Below, piece after piece: positions 45,842 to 54,799 of a DNA stretch of 64,000 nucleotides. Source of the stretch: Jatrophihabitans sp. GAS493. GTDB lineage: Bacteria; Actinomycetota; Actinomycetes; Mycobacteriales; Jatrophihabitantaceae. The notes beneath the pieces were generated by a model. That model was given only the letters and a program-made list of their open reading frames with translations, did not search any database and was not told where the DNA came from. Position 1 is the stretch's first letter; each line of letters begins with the position of its first letter. Both the position numbers and the translations under genes were made by a program. The stretch spans positions 3,763,568 to 3,827,567 of the forward strand of contig NZ_LT907982.1 in assembly GCF_900230215.1 (NCBI RefSeq). The letters run 5' to 3'.

Positions 45842-46126
45842 ATGATCACTGCGATCGTCCTGGTCTCCGTTGAGTCCGACAGCATCCCTGAGGTTGCCCA
45901 GCAACTGGCTGACCTAGATGGCGTCAGCGAGGTCTACTCCGTCTCCGGCGACGTCGACCTGATCGTCATCGTGCGGGTGCGTGAGTTCGACGACATTGCC
46001 GCCGTGATCGCCGGCCGAATCAGCAAGGTCTCCGGTGTGCTGCACACCGATACCCACATCGCGTTTCGGGCCTATTCACAGCACGATCTCGACGCCGCCT
46101 TCTCGATCGGCTACTCCGAGTCGTGA
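45842..46126 (+). CDS. Stand-alone Lrp/AsnC ligand-binding (RAM) domain protein
   Basis: 94 residues covering only the alpha/beta RAM domain: TAIVLVSVESDSIPEVAQQLADLDGVSEVYSVSGDVDLIVIVRV and the terminal HTDTHIAFRAYSQHDLD. There is no helix-turn-helix. Such SMRP-type proteins bind amino acids and assemble like Lrp; proximity to trpD hints at an amino-acid-linked role, but that is only position. Confidence 0.88.
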   Translation: MITAIVLVSVESDSIPEVAQQLADLDGVSEVYSVSGDVDLIVIVRVREFDDIAAVIAGRISKVSGVLHTDTHIAFRAYSQHDLDAAFSIGYSES

Positions 46127-46214
46127 CGGCGAGATCGCCGTCGCGTCGCCGGTGGCCAAGGCAGGGTGGCGCCGTCATTCCCCGGCCGGTCGTCGGCCGC
46201 GTCAGCTAACAGCG

Positions 46215-47291
46215 TTAGCGGTCGCCGCTATCGCGGGCTGACGCACTGACCCGCACCCACTCCGCCAGCCGCGTTGCCGCGCAGCCGCTGTCGATCGAAG
46301 TACGGGCGACCTCGAGGCCCTGGGCCAATGCGTCTAGCAACGGCGCGCCGCCGAGCCCGTCGAATGCGGCGATCCCAGCGGCAGCATTGAGCAGGACGGC
46401 ATCGCGAACCGGCCCCGGAGCACCGCCCAGCACCTCACGTACGACGGAGGCGTTGAAGATCCGGTCACCTCCGCGCAGGTCGTCCGGAGCGACGGTGGCC
46501 AGACCGAGAAGCTTTGGGTCGAGGACGCTGTGGCGCACCTCTCCGGCCTCAGCCGTCCACACCTGCGAGGTCGTGGTCGTGGTGAGCTCATCCAGCCCGT
46601 CATCACCCCGGAACACCATCGCGGTGTCGCCGCGATCGGCCAGTACCTGCGCCACCACCGGGGCCATCCGCAGATCGGCGCAGCCGATCGCCGCGGCCTC
46701 CGGGCGAGCCGGATTCGTCAACGGACCGAGCAGGTTGAAGGCTGTAGGGACGCCCATCTCCCGTCTCGGGGCACCGGCGAACCTCATTCCCGCGTGGTAA
46801 ACCGGCGCAAAGCAGAATCCGATCCCCGCCTCGGCGACGGTTCGGGCCACCCCGGCCGCCGGCAGATCAATCACCACGCCAAGCTCCTCCAGCACATCCG
46901 CGGTTCCGCAGGCCGAGGAGGCCGATCGGTTCCCGTGTTTGGTGACCTGCCGCCCGGAGCCCGCGACGACCAACGCCGCCATTGTGGTTATATTCACCGT
47001 CTGCGCGAGGTCTCCCCCGGTACCGACGAGATCCACCGAACGTCCGGAAACGGTCACCGGGACGGCCCGGTCGCGCATCGTCGAGGCCAGGGCCCCCAGT
47101 TCGGCGGCGGTCTCCCCCTTAGCCCGCAGCAGCACCGCGAAGGAGGCGATCTGGACTGGCGTCGCATCACCGCCCATGATCTCGTTCATGGCCCACGAGG
47201 CGTTGGCCCCGCTCAGCTCCTCACGACGCAGCAGCGTGGCGAGGGTATTCGGCCAACTAAAGGCCGCAAAGGCCGTAGGCACATTAGTCAT
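46215..47291 (-). CDS. trpD: Anthranilate phosphoribosyltransferase
   Basis: 358 residues; joins anthranilate to PRPP in tryptophan synthesis. VDLVGTGGDLAQTVNITT (PRPP loop) and VTKHGNRSASSACGTADVLEELGV (anthranilate/PRPP site) are intact. The gene is separate from other trp genes, as in mycobacteria, where it also neighbours ctaE. Stop codon lies in a small GCTAAC-AGC-GTTAGC hairpin that is too weak to call a terminator. Confidence 0.95.
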   Translation of the reverse strand: MTNVPTAFAAFSWPNTLATLLRREELSGANASWAMNEIMGGDATPVQIASFAVLLRAKGETAAELGALASTMRDRAVPVTVSGRSVDLVGTGGDLAQTVNITTMAALVVAGSGRQVTKHGNRSASSACGTADVLEELGVVIDLPAAGVARTVAEAGIGFCFAPVYHAGMRFAGAPRREMGVPTAFNLLGPLTNPARPEAAAIGCADLRMAPVVAQVLADRGDTAMVFRGDDGLDELTTTTTSQVWTAEAGEVRHSVLDPKLLGLATVAPDDLRGGDRIFNASVVREVLGGAPGPVRDAVLLNAAAGIAAFDGLGGAPLLDALAQGLEVARTSIDSGCAATRLAEWVRVSASARDSGDR

Positions 47292-47346
47292 AGCCTCTGC
47301 GCGCCCGATCGTCGCCCGTTCACGATGTACTCAGCGAACTACGACG

Positions 47347-47787
47347 TCAACGAACCACGGGGATGCCGGCCAGCCGCGCGCGAAGCTGATCAGCCACCAC
47401 CGTGGCCGCGGTAACCGGATCAAGTGGCGCGCTGATGACAGCGTCGGCCAGTGACCAGCTGGCCAACCAACCATCCTGAGGCCGCGCCACCAGAACGATG
47501 ATCGGTGGGCAGTTGTCGATCTCATACTTGAACTGCCGGGCCAGGCCCATACCACCGGTCGGCTGCGCCTCGCCGTCCAGAATGACCAGGTCCAACTCGC
47601 CGGAATCGATCTGCGCGATCACCTGAGCGCTGGTCGAGCATTCGATCCAGTCGATCCGGGCCGAATCGGGCGATGGGCGACGCCCGATGGCCGTCCGCAC
47701 CTGATCGCGCACCTCCGGTCGGTTGCTGTAGACCACAACATTGACCCGTTCGTTCTGCAGCGATGGCGACGTCATGGGAGGAGTCAT
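47347..47787 (-). CDS. Receiver-like (CheY fold) protein lacking the acidic pair
   Basis: 146 residues with alternating strands and helices: VNVVVYSNRPEVRDQVRTAI, DLVILDGEAQPTGGMGLARQF (D71 at the phosphoacceptor place) and PPIIVLVARPQDGWLASWSLADAVISAPLDP. The DD/DE pair of true receivers is SNRPE here, and the conserved Lys is absent, so normal phosphorylation is doubtful. No output domain. A -10 element 7 nt upstream makes it leaderless. It is divergent from ctaE and shares the repeat-bearing spacer. Confidence 0.78.
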   Translation of the reverse strand: MTPPMTSPSLQNERVNVVVYSNRPEVRDQVRTAIGRRPSPDSARIDWIECSTSAQVIAQIDSGELDLVILDGEAQPTGGMGLARQFKYEIDNCPPIIVLVARPQDGWLASWSLADAVISAPLDPVTAATVVADQLRARLAGIPVVR

Positions 47788-47794
47788 GGAAGGA

Positions 47795-47800
47795 ATCGTA
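47795..47800 (-). promoter_or_regulatory. -10 element of the receiver-like gene
   Basis: TACGAT on the minus strand, ending 7 nt before the ATG at 47787; leaderless arrangement. Confidence 0.55.
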
Positions 47801-47829
47801 TCCAGACGGGCCAGCCACGATATTGACGG

Positions 47830-47889
47830 CTCCGCAGTCTGGCCGCAGTCGGGCCGCAGTCCGGCCGCAGTTTGGCCGCAGTTTGGCCT
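47830..47889. repeat. 11-bp tandem repeat array GGCCGCAGTYB
   Basis: Four contiguous units start at 47841, 47852, 47863 and 47874, flanked by a degenerate unit at 47830 and a partial one at 47885. The 11-bp period is about one helical turn, so the units face the same side of DNA. It lies about 280-330 bp before ctaE and 40 bp upstream of the receiver-like gene. Confidence 0.75.
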
Positions 47890-48163
47890 GAGCTCGAGCT
47901 TGTTCTGTGCCCCGATAGGCGGTGCACGGCCCCCGCTGAGGTGCTCGGATGGCCCTGGGAGACCAACTCGTCGCAGGGCTCAGGCTCAGGCCGGATATGC
48001 GGCTTATCGAACTCCAGAGCAGCCACAGACAAATCCCGGGCTATACCTCGATCCCTCCAAGCTGAGTGCCGAAAACTCAAGGTGATTGCCCAACCAGACG
48101 CGACACGCACCGTTCGGGTGACCCCAGCGTCAGCGGTGCTGGTGCGCAGGCAATAATGCGTAC

Positions 48164-48802
48164 GTGACTTCAACCGCCACAGCGCCCGCCTTCGAATCCA
48201 GCAAGGTGCACTCCCTGACGCGGCCGAACCTCGTAAGTGTCGGCACCATCGTCTGGTTGTCCAGTGAGCTGATGTTCTTCGCCGGCCTCTTCGCCATGTA
48301 TTTCACGGTGCGTGCCGCTAACGCCGGTAACTGGCCGATGAAGCTTCCGAACGGCGAATACCCCGACCTGGTGCTGTGGCACGGCATCCCGATGTACGCG
48401 CTGCCTTTCACGATCATCCTGGTGCTCTCCAGCGTCACCTGCCAGTACGGCGTCTTCGCCGCCGAGCGGGGTGACGTCTTCCTGCTGCGCCGCTGGTTCT
48501 TCCTCACCTTCCTGATGGGCTTCATCTTCGTACTCGGGCAGGCGAACGAGTACCGCCTGCAGGTCGGCGACGGCAACACGATCTCGGCCACCGGTTACGG
48601 CTCGGTCTTCTTCCTCACTACCGGCTTCCACGGGCTGCACGTCATCGGTGGCCTCATCGCCTTCATCCTCTTTCTCGCCCGAACCACTCTGGGTCGATTC
48701 ACTCCGGCGCAGGCCACGGCCGCGATCGTCGTGTCCTACTACTGGCACTTCGTCGACGTGGTGTGGATCGGCCTCTTCTTCGTCATCTACCTGCTGCGCT
48801 GA
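48164..48802 (+). CDS. ctaE: Cytochrome aa3 oxidase subunit III
   Basis: 212 residues with five transmembrane helices. [37 protein letters not shown] and [21 protein letters not shown] are COX3 signatures. GTG start, leaderless by the AATAAT element. First gene of ctaE-qcrC-qcrA-qcrB, the actinobacterial order for the bcc-aa3 supercomplex. Confidence 0.95.
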   Translation: MTSTATAPAFESSKVHSLTRPNLVSVGTIVWLSSELMFFAGLFAMYFTVRAANAGNWPMKLPNGEYPDLVLWHGIPMYALPFTIILVLSSVTCQYGVFAAERGDVFLLRRWFFLTFLMGFIFVLGQANEYRLQVGDGNTISATGYGSVFFLTTGFHGLHVIGGLIAFILFLARTTLGRFTPAQATAAIVVSYYWHFVDVVWIGLFFVIYLLR

Positions 48803-48863
48803 TGCGGACGAGCTGCCCGATAGCCGAGCAACCGACCGTATCGATATCTGAGAAGGGACGTCC

Positions 48864-49742
48864 GTGACCGAAGAGTTCGACGTCGACGACCTGGGGTTCA
48901 CCCCCGCGGTCTCGGCCACCGGCGCGACCGAAACCGTCGCCTCGGCGACGAGCAAAAAATCACGTCAAGGTCGCAAGACCTGGCGTAAGCGGATCACCTC
49001 CGTCCTGGTGTTGGGTGCAGCGCTGGGCGCAATGGGCGGTGCGTACGCCATGTTCGCCACCTCCTCCGGCGCCGACGGCACCTCCTCCAGCCAGGCCGAC
49101 ATCGACGCGGGCCAGCAGCTCTTTGAATCGAGCTGCATCACCTGTCACGGCGCCAACCTGCAGGGCATCAAGGACCGCGGTCCCTCGCTCGCGGGTGTCG
49201 GCGGTGCCGCTGTCTACTTCCAGGTCAGCACCGGCCGCATGCCGGCCAGCGGCCAGGGAGCGGAGAACCTCCGCAAGACGGCCAAGTTCGATGAGCAGCA
49301 GACCGAGCAGCTCGCCGCCTTCGTGCAGTCGATCGCGGGCGGCCCCGAGGTGCCACAGGGCAACCTGCTCCTCGGTGACGACAAGCTCGCTGAGGGTGGC
49401 GAACTGTTCCGGCTCAACTGTGCTTCCTGCCACGGATCGACCGGCAAGGGCGCTCCGCTGTCGGCCGGCGCGGTCGCACCAGGGTTGAACGAGGCCACCG
49501 ACCGCCAGATCTACACGGCCATGCTCACCGGACCGGAGAACATGCCGGTCTTCGGTGACAACCAGCTCACGCCGGATCAGAAGAAGGCAATCGTCACCTA
49601 CGTCCGGTCGCTGCAGACGGCGAAGGATCCGGGCGGCAGCGGAATCGACCGGATCGGGCCAGTGTCTGAGGGCCTCGTTCTCTGGGTCGCAGGGGTCGGC
49701 GCTCTCGTGATCGCCGTGTTGTGGATTGGCGCGAAGTCATGA
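48864..49742 (+). CDS. qcrC: Di-haem cytochrome c subunit of the bcc complex
   Basis: 292 residues. An N-terminal membrane helix (about 44-64) leads to two cytochrome c domains with C91-ITC-H95 and C186-ASC-H190 haem sites, and a C-terminal membrane helix anchors it. This di-haem form replaces soluble cytochrome c between bc1 and aa3. GTG start with AAGGGA upstream; stop overlaps qcrA (ATGA). Confidence 0.95.
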   Translation: MTEEFDVDDLGFTPAVSATGATETVASATSKKSRQGRKTWRKRITSVLVLGAALGAMGGAYAMFATSSGADGTSSSQADIDAGQQLFESSCITCHGANLQGIKDRGPSLAGVGGAAVYFQVSTGRMPASGQGAENLRKTAKFDEQQTEQLAAFVQSIAGGPEVPQGNLLLGDDKLAEGGELFRLNCASCHGSTGKGAPLSAGAVAPGLNEATDRQIYTAMLTGPENMPVFGDNQLTPDQKKAIVTYVRSLQTAKDPGGSGIDRIGPVSEGLVLWVAGVGALVIAVLWIGAKS

Positions 49743-50803
49743 GTGACGCAGAAGTTCCCACCATCGAAGAGATCCAGACGATGACGGCCGACGAGGCGAT
49801 GATCGCCGGAGCGGCCGTCGACGGTGTGACGATCGTCCATCGCCGGGACCGTTTTCCGGTGCGCGGCACGAAGGCCGAGAAGCGCCAGGAGCGACTCGTC
49901 TCCTCACTGTTTCTGCTCTCCGGGCTGGCCGGCGTTGCGTTCGTAGTCGTCTTCGTCGCCGTTCCGTTCCACTACGAGGGTCCCTTCACCGCGCAGAACT
50001 ACCGGTTCTACACGCCGCTGCTCGGCAGCCTGCTGGCCGTCATGCTGGTCCTGATGGGCATCGGCTCGGTCCTCTGGGCCAAGTGGCTCATGCCCGAAGA
50101 GGAGGCCGTTCAGGATCGCCACCAGGAGCCTTCGACCGAGCAGGACAAGTTGCTCACCGCGGCCACCCTGAGCTCTGGTCTCAACGACACCGGCCTGCCC
50201 CGCCGTTCGATGCTGCTGCGCTCCTTGGTGGTCGCCGGTGGCGCCGTGGCAACCGTGCCACTGGTCGCGCTCGTCGGCGCCATGATCAAGAAGCCGGGCG
50301 ACCAGCTGCACTACACGGCGTACCGGCAGGATCCGGCTGAATTCCCCAACGGCGTCCCGATCGTCTACTCCGATGGTCGCCGGGTCAGCCCGAACGACCT
50401 CGACCCCGGCGGCATCGCCACGGTCTTCCCGGGCGTTCCCGGGGCGATCAAGCTGGCCTCCTCGCCGACGCTCATCATTCGGCTTCGCCCGGGGCAGCGA
50501 GTGCACGCCCGTACGGGTCAGGAGTCAGACAACTTCGGTGACTACGTCGCCTTCTCCAAGATCTGCACCCACGCCGGATGTCCGGCCTCGCTCTACGAGC
50601 AGCAGACGACCCGCCTACTCTGCCCGTGCCACCAGTCGCAGTTCGAGGTTCTGCAGGACGCGAAGCCCGTTTTCGGGCCGGCCACCCGTCCGCTGCCGCG
50701 GCTACCGCTGGGTGTCGAAATTATCGATGGGCGGCAGTACTTTGTAGCTAAGAGCGACTTTCGGGAACCGATCGGCCCCGGCTATTGGGAGCGCAAAGCA
50801 TGA
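49739..50803 (+). CDS. qcrA: Rieske iron-sulfur subunit of the bcc complex
   Basis: 354 residues: three transmembrane helices (about 57-80, 92-115, 162-185), the actinobacterial pattern, then a Rieske domain with CTHAGCP and CPCHQSQF (two Cys, two His) binding [2Fe-2S]. Transfers electrons from menaquinol to QcrC. ATG 49739 overlaps the qcrC stop; its own stop overlaps qcrB. Confidence 0.95.
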   Translation: MSDAEVPTIEEIQTMTADEAMIAGAAVDGVTIVHRRDRFPVRGTKAEKRQERLVSSLFLLSGLAGVAFVVVFVAVPFHYEGPFTAQNYRFYTPLLGSLLAVMLVLMGIGSVLWAKWLMPEEEAVQDRHQEPSTEQDKLLTAATLSSGLNDTGLPRRSMLLRSLVVAGGAVATVPLVALVGAMIKKPGDQLHYTAYRQDPAEFPNGVPIVYSDGRRVSPNDLDPGGIATVFPGVPGAIKLASSPTLIIRLRPGQRVHARTGQESDNFGDYVAFSKICTHAGCPASLYEQQTTRLLCPCHQSQFEVLQDAKPVFGPATRPLPRLPLGVEIIDGRQYFVAKSDFREPIGPGYWERKA

Positions 50804-52476
50804 CGACGACAGCACCGACCAAGAGCTCCAAGAAGCCTTCCGGCACGCCCCGCACTCCGCAGGGTAAGGCCGGAGAATTTCTGGACTCCCGTCTGGTCAT
50901 CGCCGGTCCGATCCGCAAGCAGCTGAACAAGGTCTTCCCTGATCACTGGTCGTTCATGCTTGGCGAGATCGCGCTCTATTCGTTCATCGTCCTGCTGCTC
51001 ACGGGCACCTACCTCACCTTCTTCTTCGACGCCTCAATGGCGGACGTCGTCTACAACGGCTCTTACATCCCGCTCCGGGGTGTGACCATGTCGAAGGCCT
51101 ACGAGTCGACGCTGCACATCTCCTTCGATGTGCGCGGTGGTCTGGTCGTTCGTCAGATCCACCACTGGGCCGCCTTGATGTTCGTGGCCGCGATGCTCAT
51201 CCACATGCTGCGCGTCTTCTTCACCGGAGCGTTCCGCAAGCCACGTGAGTTCAACTGGATCATCGGTGTGCTGCTGCTGGTTCTCGGTGTCGTCGAAGGC
51301 TTCGCCGGTTACTCACTCCCCGACGACCTGCTCTCGGGTACCGGACTCCGCATCGCCGACGCGATCATGCTTTCGACGCCGGTGATCGGTACTTGGCTGT
51401 CGTTCCTCGTCTTCGGTGGCCCGTTCCCCGGCGACGCGATCATCGGCCGGTTCTACATCGCCCACGTATTGCTTATCCCGGCGATCCTGGCCGCACTCAT
51501 CGGCGCTCATATGGCACTACTGATCCGCCAGAAACACACCGAGTTCCCCGGCCCCGGCAAGACCGAGGCAACGGTGAGCGGCGAGCGAGTCTACCCGGTT
51601 TACGCGGCGAAGGCCGGTGGCTTCTTCTTCATCGTGGCCGGCGCCATCTCCGCTCTCGGTGGCCTGGTGCAGATCAACCCGATCTGGCTCTTCGGCCCCT
51701 ACAACCCGGCCCAGGTCTCGGCCGGCTCGCAGCCGGACTGGTACATGGCCATGCTGGACGGTTCGACCCGTCTCTTCCCGTCGTGGGACATCAGGCTCTT
51801 CGGCTACACCATCCCGGCCATCTTCTGGCCGACCGCTGTGCTGCCGATGATCCTGATCGGTATGGCCATCTCCTACCCGTTCCTCGAAGCGAAGATGACC
51901 AAGGACCGGGCGCATCACAACCTCCTGCAACGGCCGCGCGACGTGCCGGTCCGCACCAGCCTGGGCGCGATGGCGCTGACGTTCTGCTTCGTGCTCTTCG
52001 TATCCGGTGGAAACGACCTCATCGCCAAGGCCTTCGGCATCTCCTTGAACGCCATGACCTGGGGCGGTCGAATCGCGCTGATTGTGCTGCCGCCACTCGC
52101 CTACACCGTGTCGTACGTGCTCTGCCTGGGATTGCAGCGGCATGACCGCGAGGTGCTCGAGCACGGCATCGAGACCGGCATCATCATGCGCCTGCCCACC
52201 GGGGAGTTCATCGAAGTTCACCAGCCGCTCGGCCCGGTGGACGACCACGGTCATGGTCAGCTCAGCTACGCCGGCACGCCGGTACCGAAGCGGATGAACC
52301 GCATCGGCGCTGGATCGGCTCGCCACATCCGTGGTTTCTTCTTCCCGGTGAAGGAGAAGCCAGAGATTCAGGCGGCCCTGGACGAGGCGATCGCCGCGGA
52401 GAGTGCTCACGCTTCGGTCGGTGCCGGTGAGTCTGAGGAGCTGGTGGCTCACGTTCCCGCCGAGATCGAGGACTAG
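50800..52476 (+). CDS. qcrB: Cytochrome b subunit of the bcc complex
   Basis: 558 residues. Haem-ligating region [30 protein letters not shown], the [15 protein letters not shown] quinol-site loop and [24 protein letters not shown] are characteristic. The long C-terminal cytoplasmic extension is typical of actinobacterial QcrB. ATGA overlap with qcrA. A strong hairpin follows at 52556. Confidence 0.95.
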   Translation: MTTTAPTKSSKKPSGTPRTPQGKAGEFLDSRLVIAGPIRKQLNKVFPDHWSFMLGEIALYSFIVLLLTGTYLTFFFDASMADVVYNGSYIPLRGVTMSKAYESTLHISFDVRGGLVVRQIHHWAALMFVAAMLIHMLRVFFTGAFRKPREFNWIIGVLLLVLGVVEGFAGYSLPDDLLSGTGLRIADAIMLSTPVIGTWLSFLVFGGPFPGDAIIGRFYIAHVLLIPAILAALIGAHMALLIRQKHTEFPGPGKTEATVSGERVYPVYAAKAGGFFFIVAGAISALGGLVQINPIWLFGPYNPAQVSAGSQPDWYMAMLDGSTRLFPSWDIRLFGYTIPAIFWPTAVLPMILIGMAISYPFLEAKMTKDRAHHNLLQRPRDVPVRTSLGAMALTFCFVLFVSGGNDLIAKAFGISLNAMTWGGRIALIVLPPLAYTVSYVLCLGLQRHDREVLEHGIETGIIMRLPTGEFIEVHQPLGPVDDHGHGQLSYAGTPVPKRMNRIGAGSARHIRGFFFPVKEKPEIQAALDEAIAAESAHASVGAGESEELVAHVPAEIED

Positions 52477-52528
52477 CCACTCCCCCACCCGTTGATCGCT
52501 GTCCGCAGCAGTCAAGGTTCCGGGCGCA

Positions 52529-52558
52529 AGCACGACTACGAAAAGCACGACTACGAAA
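52529..52558. repeat. Perfect 15-bp tandem duplication
   Basis: AGCACGACTACGAAA occurs twice back to back (52529-52543 and 52544-52558), directly before the qcrB terminator stem and slightly overlapping it. Confidence 0.85.
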
Positions 52559-52600
52559 GGGCCCGGGTCACCACGACGAACGTGGTGACCCGGGCCCTTT
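52556..52600 (+). terminator. Terminator after ctaE-qcrCAB
   Basis: A perfect 20-bp stem (52556-52575 with 52581-52600) around a 5-nt loop ACGAA, 80 bp after the qcrB stop. Only three T residues end the stem, as is common for actinobacterial terminators. Confidence 0.85.
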
Positions 52601-52690
52601 CACCTGTGTCCGCGGGCCGCCGCTGCCCTCGCAGACACCCAGGACCACGTCCGGGCGCACGTCCAGACGTCAGCCTGCGAGAATCCAGCA

Positions 52691-53167
52691 ATGCCACAAG
52701 TCGACGAACCGCCAATCACGATCCGCTTGGCCAGGCCAGCTGACACGGCGGCGCTAGCCAGACTCCGGCATGGCTGGTCCGAGGAGAACGCCGGCGCCCC
52801 GATCGAAGACACTTCGTTCAATGAAGAATTTGCTCAGTGGTTTGCTGACGAAGCAGACCGTCGGGCCACCTACCTGGCCGAATCAGCGGGTCTGGCCATC
52901 GGCATGATGAACGTGGTCGTCTTCCAGCGTATGCCCCGTCCAGCGCAGCCATCGACGTGTTGGTGCTACCTCGGGAACGCCTTCGTTCTCCCCGATTACC
53001 GCAACCGTGGCACGGGTCGCCAGCTACTCGAGGCCGTGCTCGGTCATGCGCAGGCCATCAACGCGGTGCGGATCGTCCTCGCCCCGAGCGAGCGCTCAGT
53101 GCCGTTCTACGAACGTGCTGGCTTCGGGGCAGCCAGCATGCTGATGGCTATGACGCTCGCTGAATGA
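52691..53167 (+). CDS. GNAT family N-acetyltransferase
   Basis: 158 residues: ITIRLARPADTAALARLRHGWSEE at the start, the acetyl-CoA loop NAFVLPDYRNRGTGRQLLEAVL near residues 98-119, and SERSVPFYERAGFG near the end. Substrate unknown. It is a single gene inserted between the qcr operon and the convergent ctaF, with no Shine-Dalgarno. Confidence 0.85.
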   Translation: MPQVDEPPITIRLARPADTAALARLRHGWSEENAGAPIEDTSFNEEFAQWFADEADRRATYLAESAGLAIGMMNVVVFQRMPRPAQPSTCWCYLGNAFVLPDYRNRGTGRQLLEAVLGHAQAINAVRIVLAPSERSVPFYERAGFGAASMLMAMTLAE

Positions 53168-53197
53168 TGCACCGGATCCGCGACCCAAGGTAGCGGT

Positions 53198-53620
53198 CTA
53201 GCGGAGGGGCTGCCGTCCGCCGATGTAGTACTCGAAGAGCAGCCCGCTGACGGTGGTCAGGATCAGCACGACGCCGACCAGCATCAGCCACACCTGCACC
53301 AGTGCGGCGCCCGCACCGGTCACCGTCGCCGAGAGGGCGATACCGACCGGCCAGTAGCTGCCCGGGCTGAAGAAGCCGAGCTCGCCGGCACCTTCGGCGA
53401 TCTCGGCGTCGTCGAGATCCTCCGGTCGCGGGTCGATACGGCGCGAGACGAACCAGAAGAACGACCCGGCGAGCCCCATGAGCCCACCAGAGAGGATGAG
53501 CGCCGACAGACCGGCGTACTCGACGTGCCCGTCCGCCCCGTTGGTCCAGAAGCCATAGATGCCGGCGATAACGAAACAGAAGAGTGCGATAAGCAGAAAG
53601 AGTCGAGCTTCGACCTTCAT
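53198..53620 (-). CDS. ctaF: Cytochrome c oxidase subunit IV (actinobacterial type)
   Basis: 140 residues with four transmembrane helices: LFLLIALFCFVIAGIYGFW, ALILSGGLMGLAGSFFWFVSRR, then a short acidic loop (RPEDLDDAEIAEGAGELGFFSPGS region) and two more helices. This is the actinobacterial CtaF subunit of the aa3 oxidase. It follows ctaC by 18 bp in the same direction. Confidence 0.93.
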   Translation of the reverse strand: MKVEARLFLLIALFCFVIAGIYGFWTNGADGHVEYAGLSALILSGGLMGLAGSFFWFVSRRIDPRPEDLDDAEIAEGAGELGFFSPGSYWPVGIALSATVTGAGAALVQVWLMLVGVVLILTTVSGLLFEYYIGGRQPLR

Positions 53621-53638
53621 TTGTGTCCGATCTCCTTC

Positions 53639-54562
53639 TTACGACGCGGACTTGACGTTGCGGTCGGTGTTGAACGGGTGCGTGGTGGTGGCGTATGGGG
53701 CCTGCCCGATCTCGGCCAGCGCCTTGCTCTGTCGAGCCGGATCCGTCGGGCCGATCTTGGTCAGCGCGTCAAGATACTGCCGGTAGACGTCAGGATCGAC
53801 AACCCTTACTTCGAAGTTCATCTGCGAGTGGTACGTCCCGCAGAGTTCCGCGCAGCGACCGACATAACTTCCGTCGGTCGTCGGTGTGATCTCGAAGCGG
53901 TTGTCCCGCGCGGTGCTCGTGGTGCCGTACGGAATCACGTCGCGCTTGAAGAGGAACTCCGGCACCCAGAAGGCGTGGATCACGTCAGAGGAGTGCTCGA
54001 CGAACTGCACCGTCTCACCGCGCGGGATCAGCAGGATCGGAATCTCCTCGCTGCTACCGACCGTCGACGGCGCCTCAGCCGGGCTGGTGCCCGGGTAGGT
54101 CAACTGGGTTCCGTGATCCTGCAGGTATTCGAACTGCCAGTTCCACTTGAAGGCGTCGACCTGAACCAGCACATCGGGATTCTTCGACAACCGGTTGACG
54201 TTGTTCTCGGTCTTCACCGTGAAGAAGAAGAGACCAGCGATGACGAAGAACGGAGCGATTGTGTAGGCCCACTCGATCACGTGGTTGTAGCGCGTCTGCT
54301 TCGGCAGTTCGTCGGACTTCTTGCGGTACCGGATGCAGGCCCAGAATATGAGCCCCCAGACGCAGACTCCGACCGTGAGGGCAGCGACGGACGACCAGGT
54401 CCAGAGGACCCGCATTTTGGTGGCCTGATCAGTCACACCGGTCGGCCAGCCGAAGCGCAGCTTGGCCTCGATGTCGTGCGCGGAGCAACCCGCGAGCGAG
54501 ACCATGGCGGCAGCCGACAACAGCATGAAACGCACCGGGCGCATCCAACGCTTACGCTGCAC
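53639..54562 (-). CDS. ctaC: Cytochrome c oxidase subunit II
   Basis: 307 residues. A lipoprotein signal ending in SLAGC (C26) precedes two membrane helices and a cupredoxin domain. The CuA site is GRCAELCGTYHSQM with the upstream His in EHSSDVIHAFWVPEF. GTG start with AGAGGTGG 7 nt before. The catalytic subunit gene ctaD is not in the window. Confidence 0.95.
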   Translation of the reverse strand: MQRKRWMRPVRFMLLSAAAMVSLAGCSAHDIEAKLRFGWPTGVTDQATKMRVLWTWSSVAALTVGVCVWGLIFWACIRYRKKSDELPKQTRYNHVIEWAYTIAPFFVIAGLFFFTVKTENNVNRLSKNPDVLVQVDAFKWNWQFEYLQDHGTQLTYPGTSPAEAPSTVGSSEEIPILLIPRGETVQFVEHSSDVIHAFWVPEFLFKRDVIPYGTTSTARDNRFEITPTTDGSYVGRCAELCGTYHSQMNFEVRVVDPDVYRQYLDALTKIGPTDPARQSKALAEIGQAPYATTTHPFNTDRNVKSAS

Positions 54563-54715
54563 CGATTGACCACCTCTCGAGCTTCTGCAAAGTCAATTGG
54601 GAGCCTATCGGACACCTACCTTGCGCTCCGTCAGGGGTCGGCGTGCCGCGGGTCACGTGCGTCATCGGCGATACTGGGGTGCCGGCGTCGTCGCTGCGAC
54701 GTAGTCGCCGGATCG

Positions 54716-54757
54716 CCGGTGACGTGGTCACCGGACCGTTGGTGACGTGGTCACCGG
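54716..54757. promoter_or_regulatory. Paired palindromes before asnB
   Basis: Two copies of GGTGACGTGGTCACCGG, starting at 54718 and 54741 (23-bp period). Each contains inverted arms GGTGAC/GTCACC around GTG; the first has 8-bp arms (CCGGTGAC/GTCACCGG). They lie 43-82 bp before the asnB start, the place of an operator pair for a dimeric regulator, in a spacer shared with ctaC. Confidence 0.6.
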
Positions 54758-54799
54758 CTGACCCCTACGTCGTCGCAGAGGAACACGGGTATAGAGACT

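Larger units (their letters stand above)
47788..48163. other. Spacer between receiver-like gene and ctaE-qcrCAB
   Basis: 376 bp without a supportable gene. It holds the -10 of the receiver-like gene (47795-47800, minus), an 11-bp tandem array (47830-47889) and, at its right end, AATAAT (48152-48157) 6 nt before the ctaE GTG as a likely leaderless promoter. A minus-strand frame of 129 codons covering most of it overlaps both genes and has no homology features. Confidence 0.6.

Noticed and set aside
46203..46219. GCTAAC-AGC-GTTAGC hairpin at the trpD stop
   Set aside because: Six-base stem that contains the stop codon; too weak to call a terminator.
47784..48173. 129-codon minus-strand frame in the ctaE spacer
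   Set aside because: Covers the repeat array, overlaps starts of both flanking genes, and shows no protein-like pattern.
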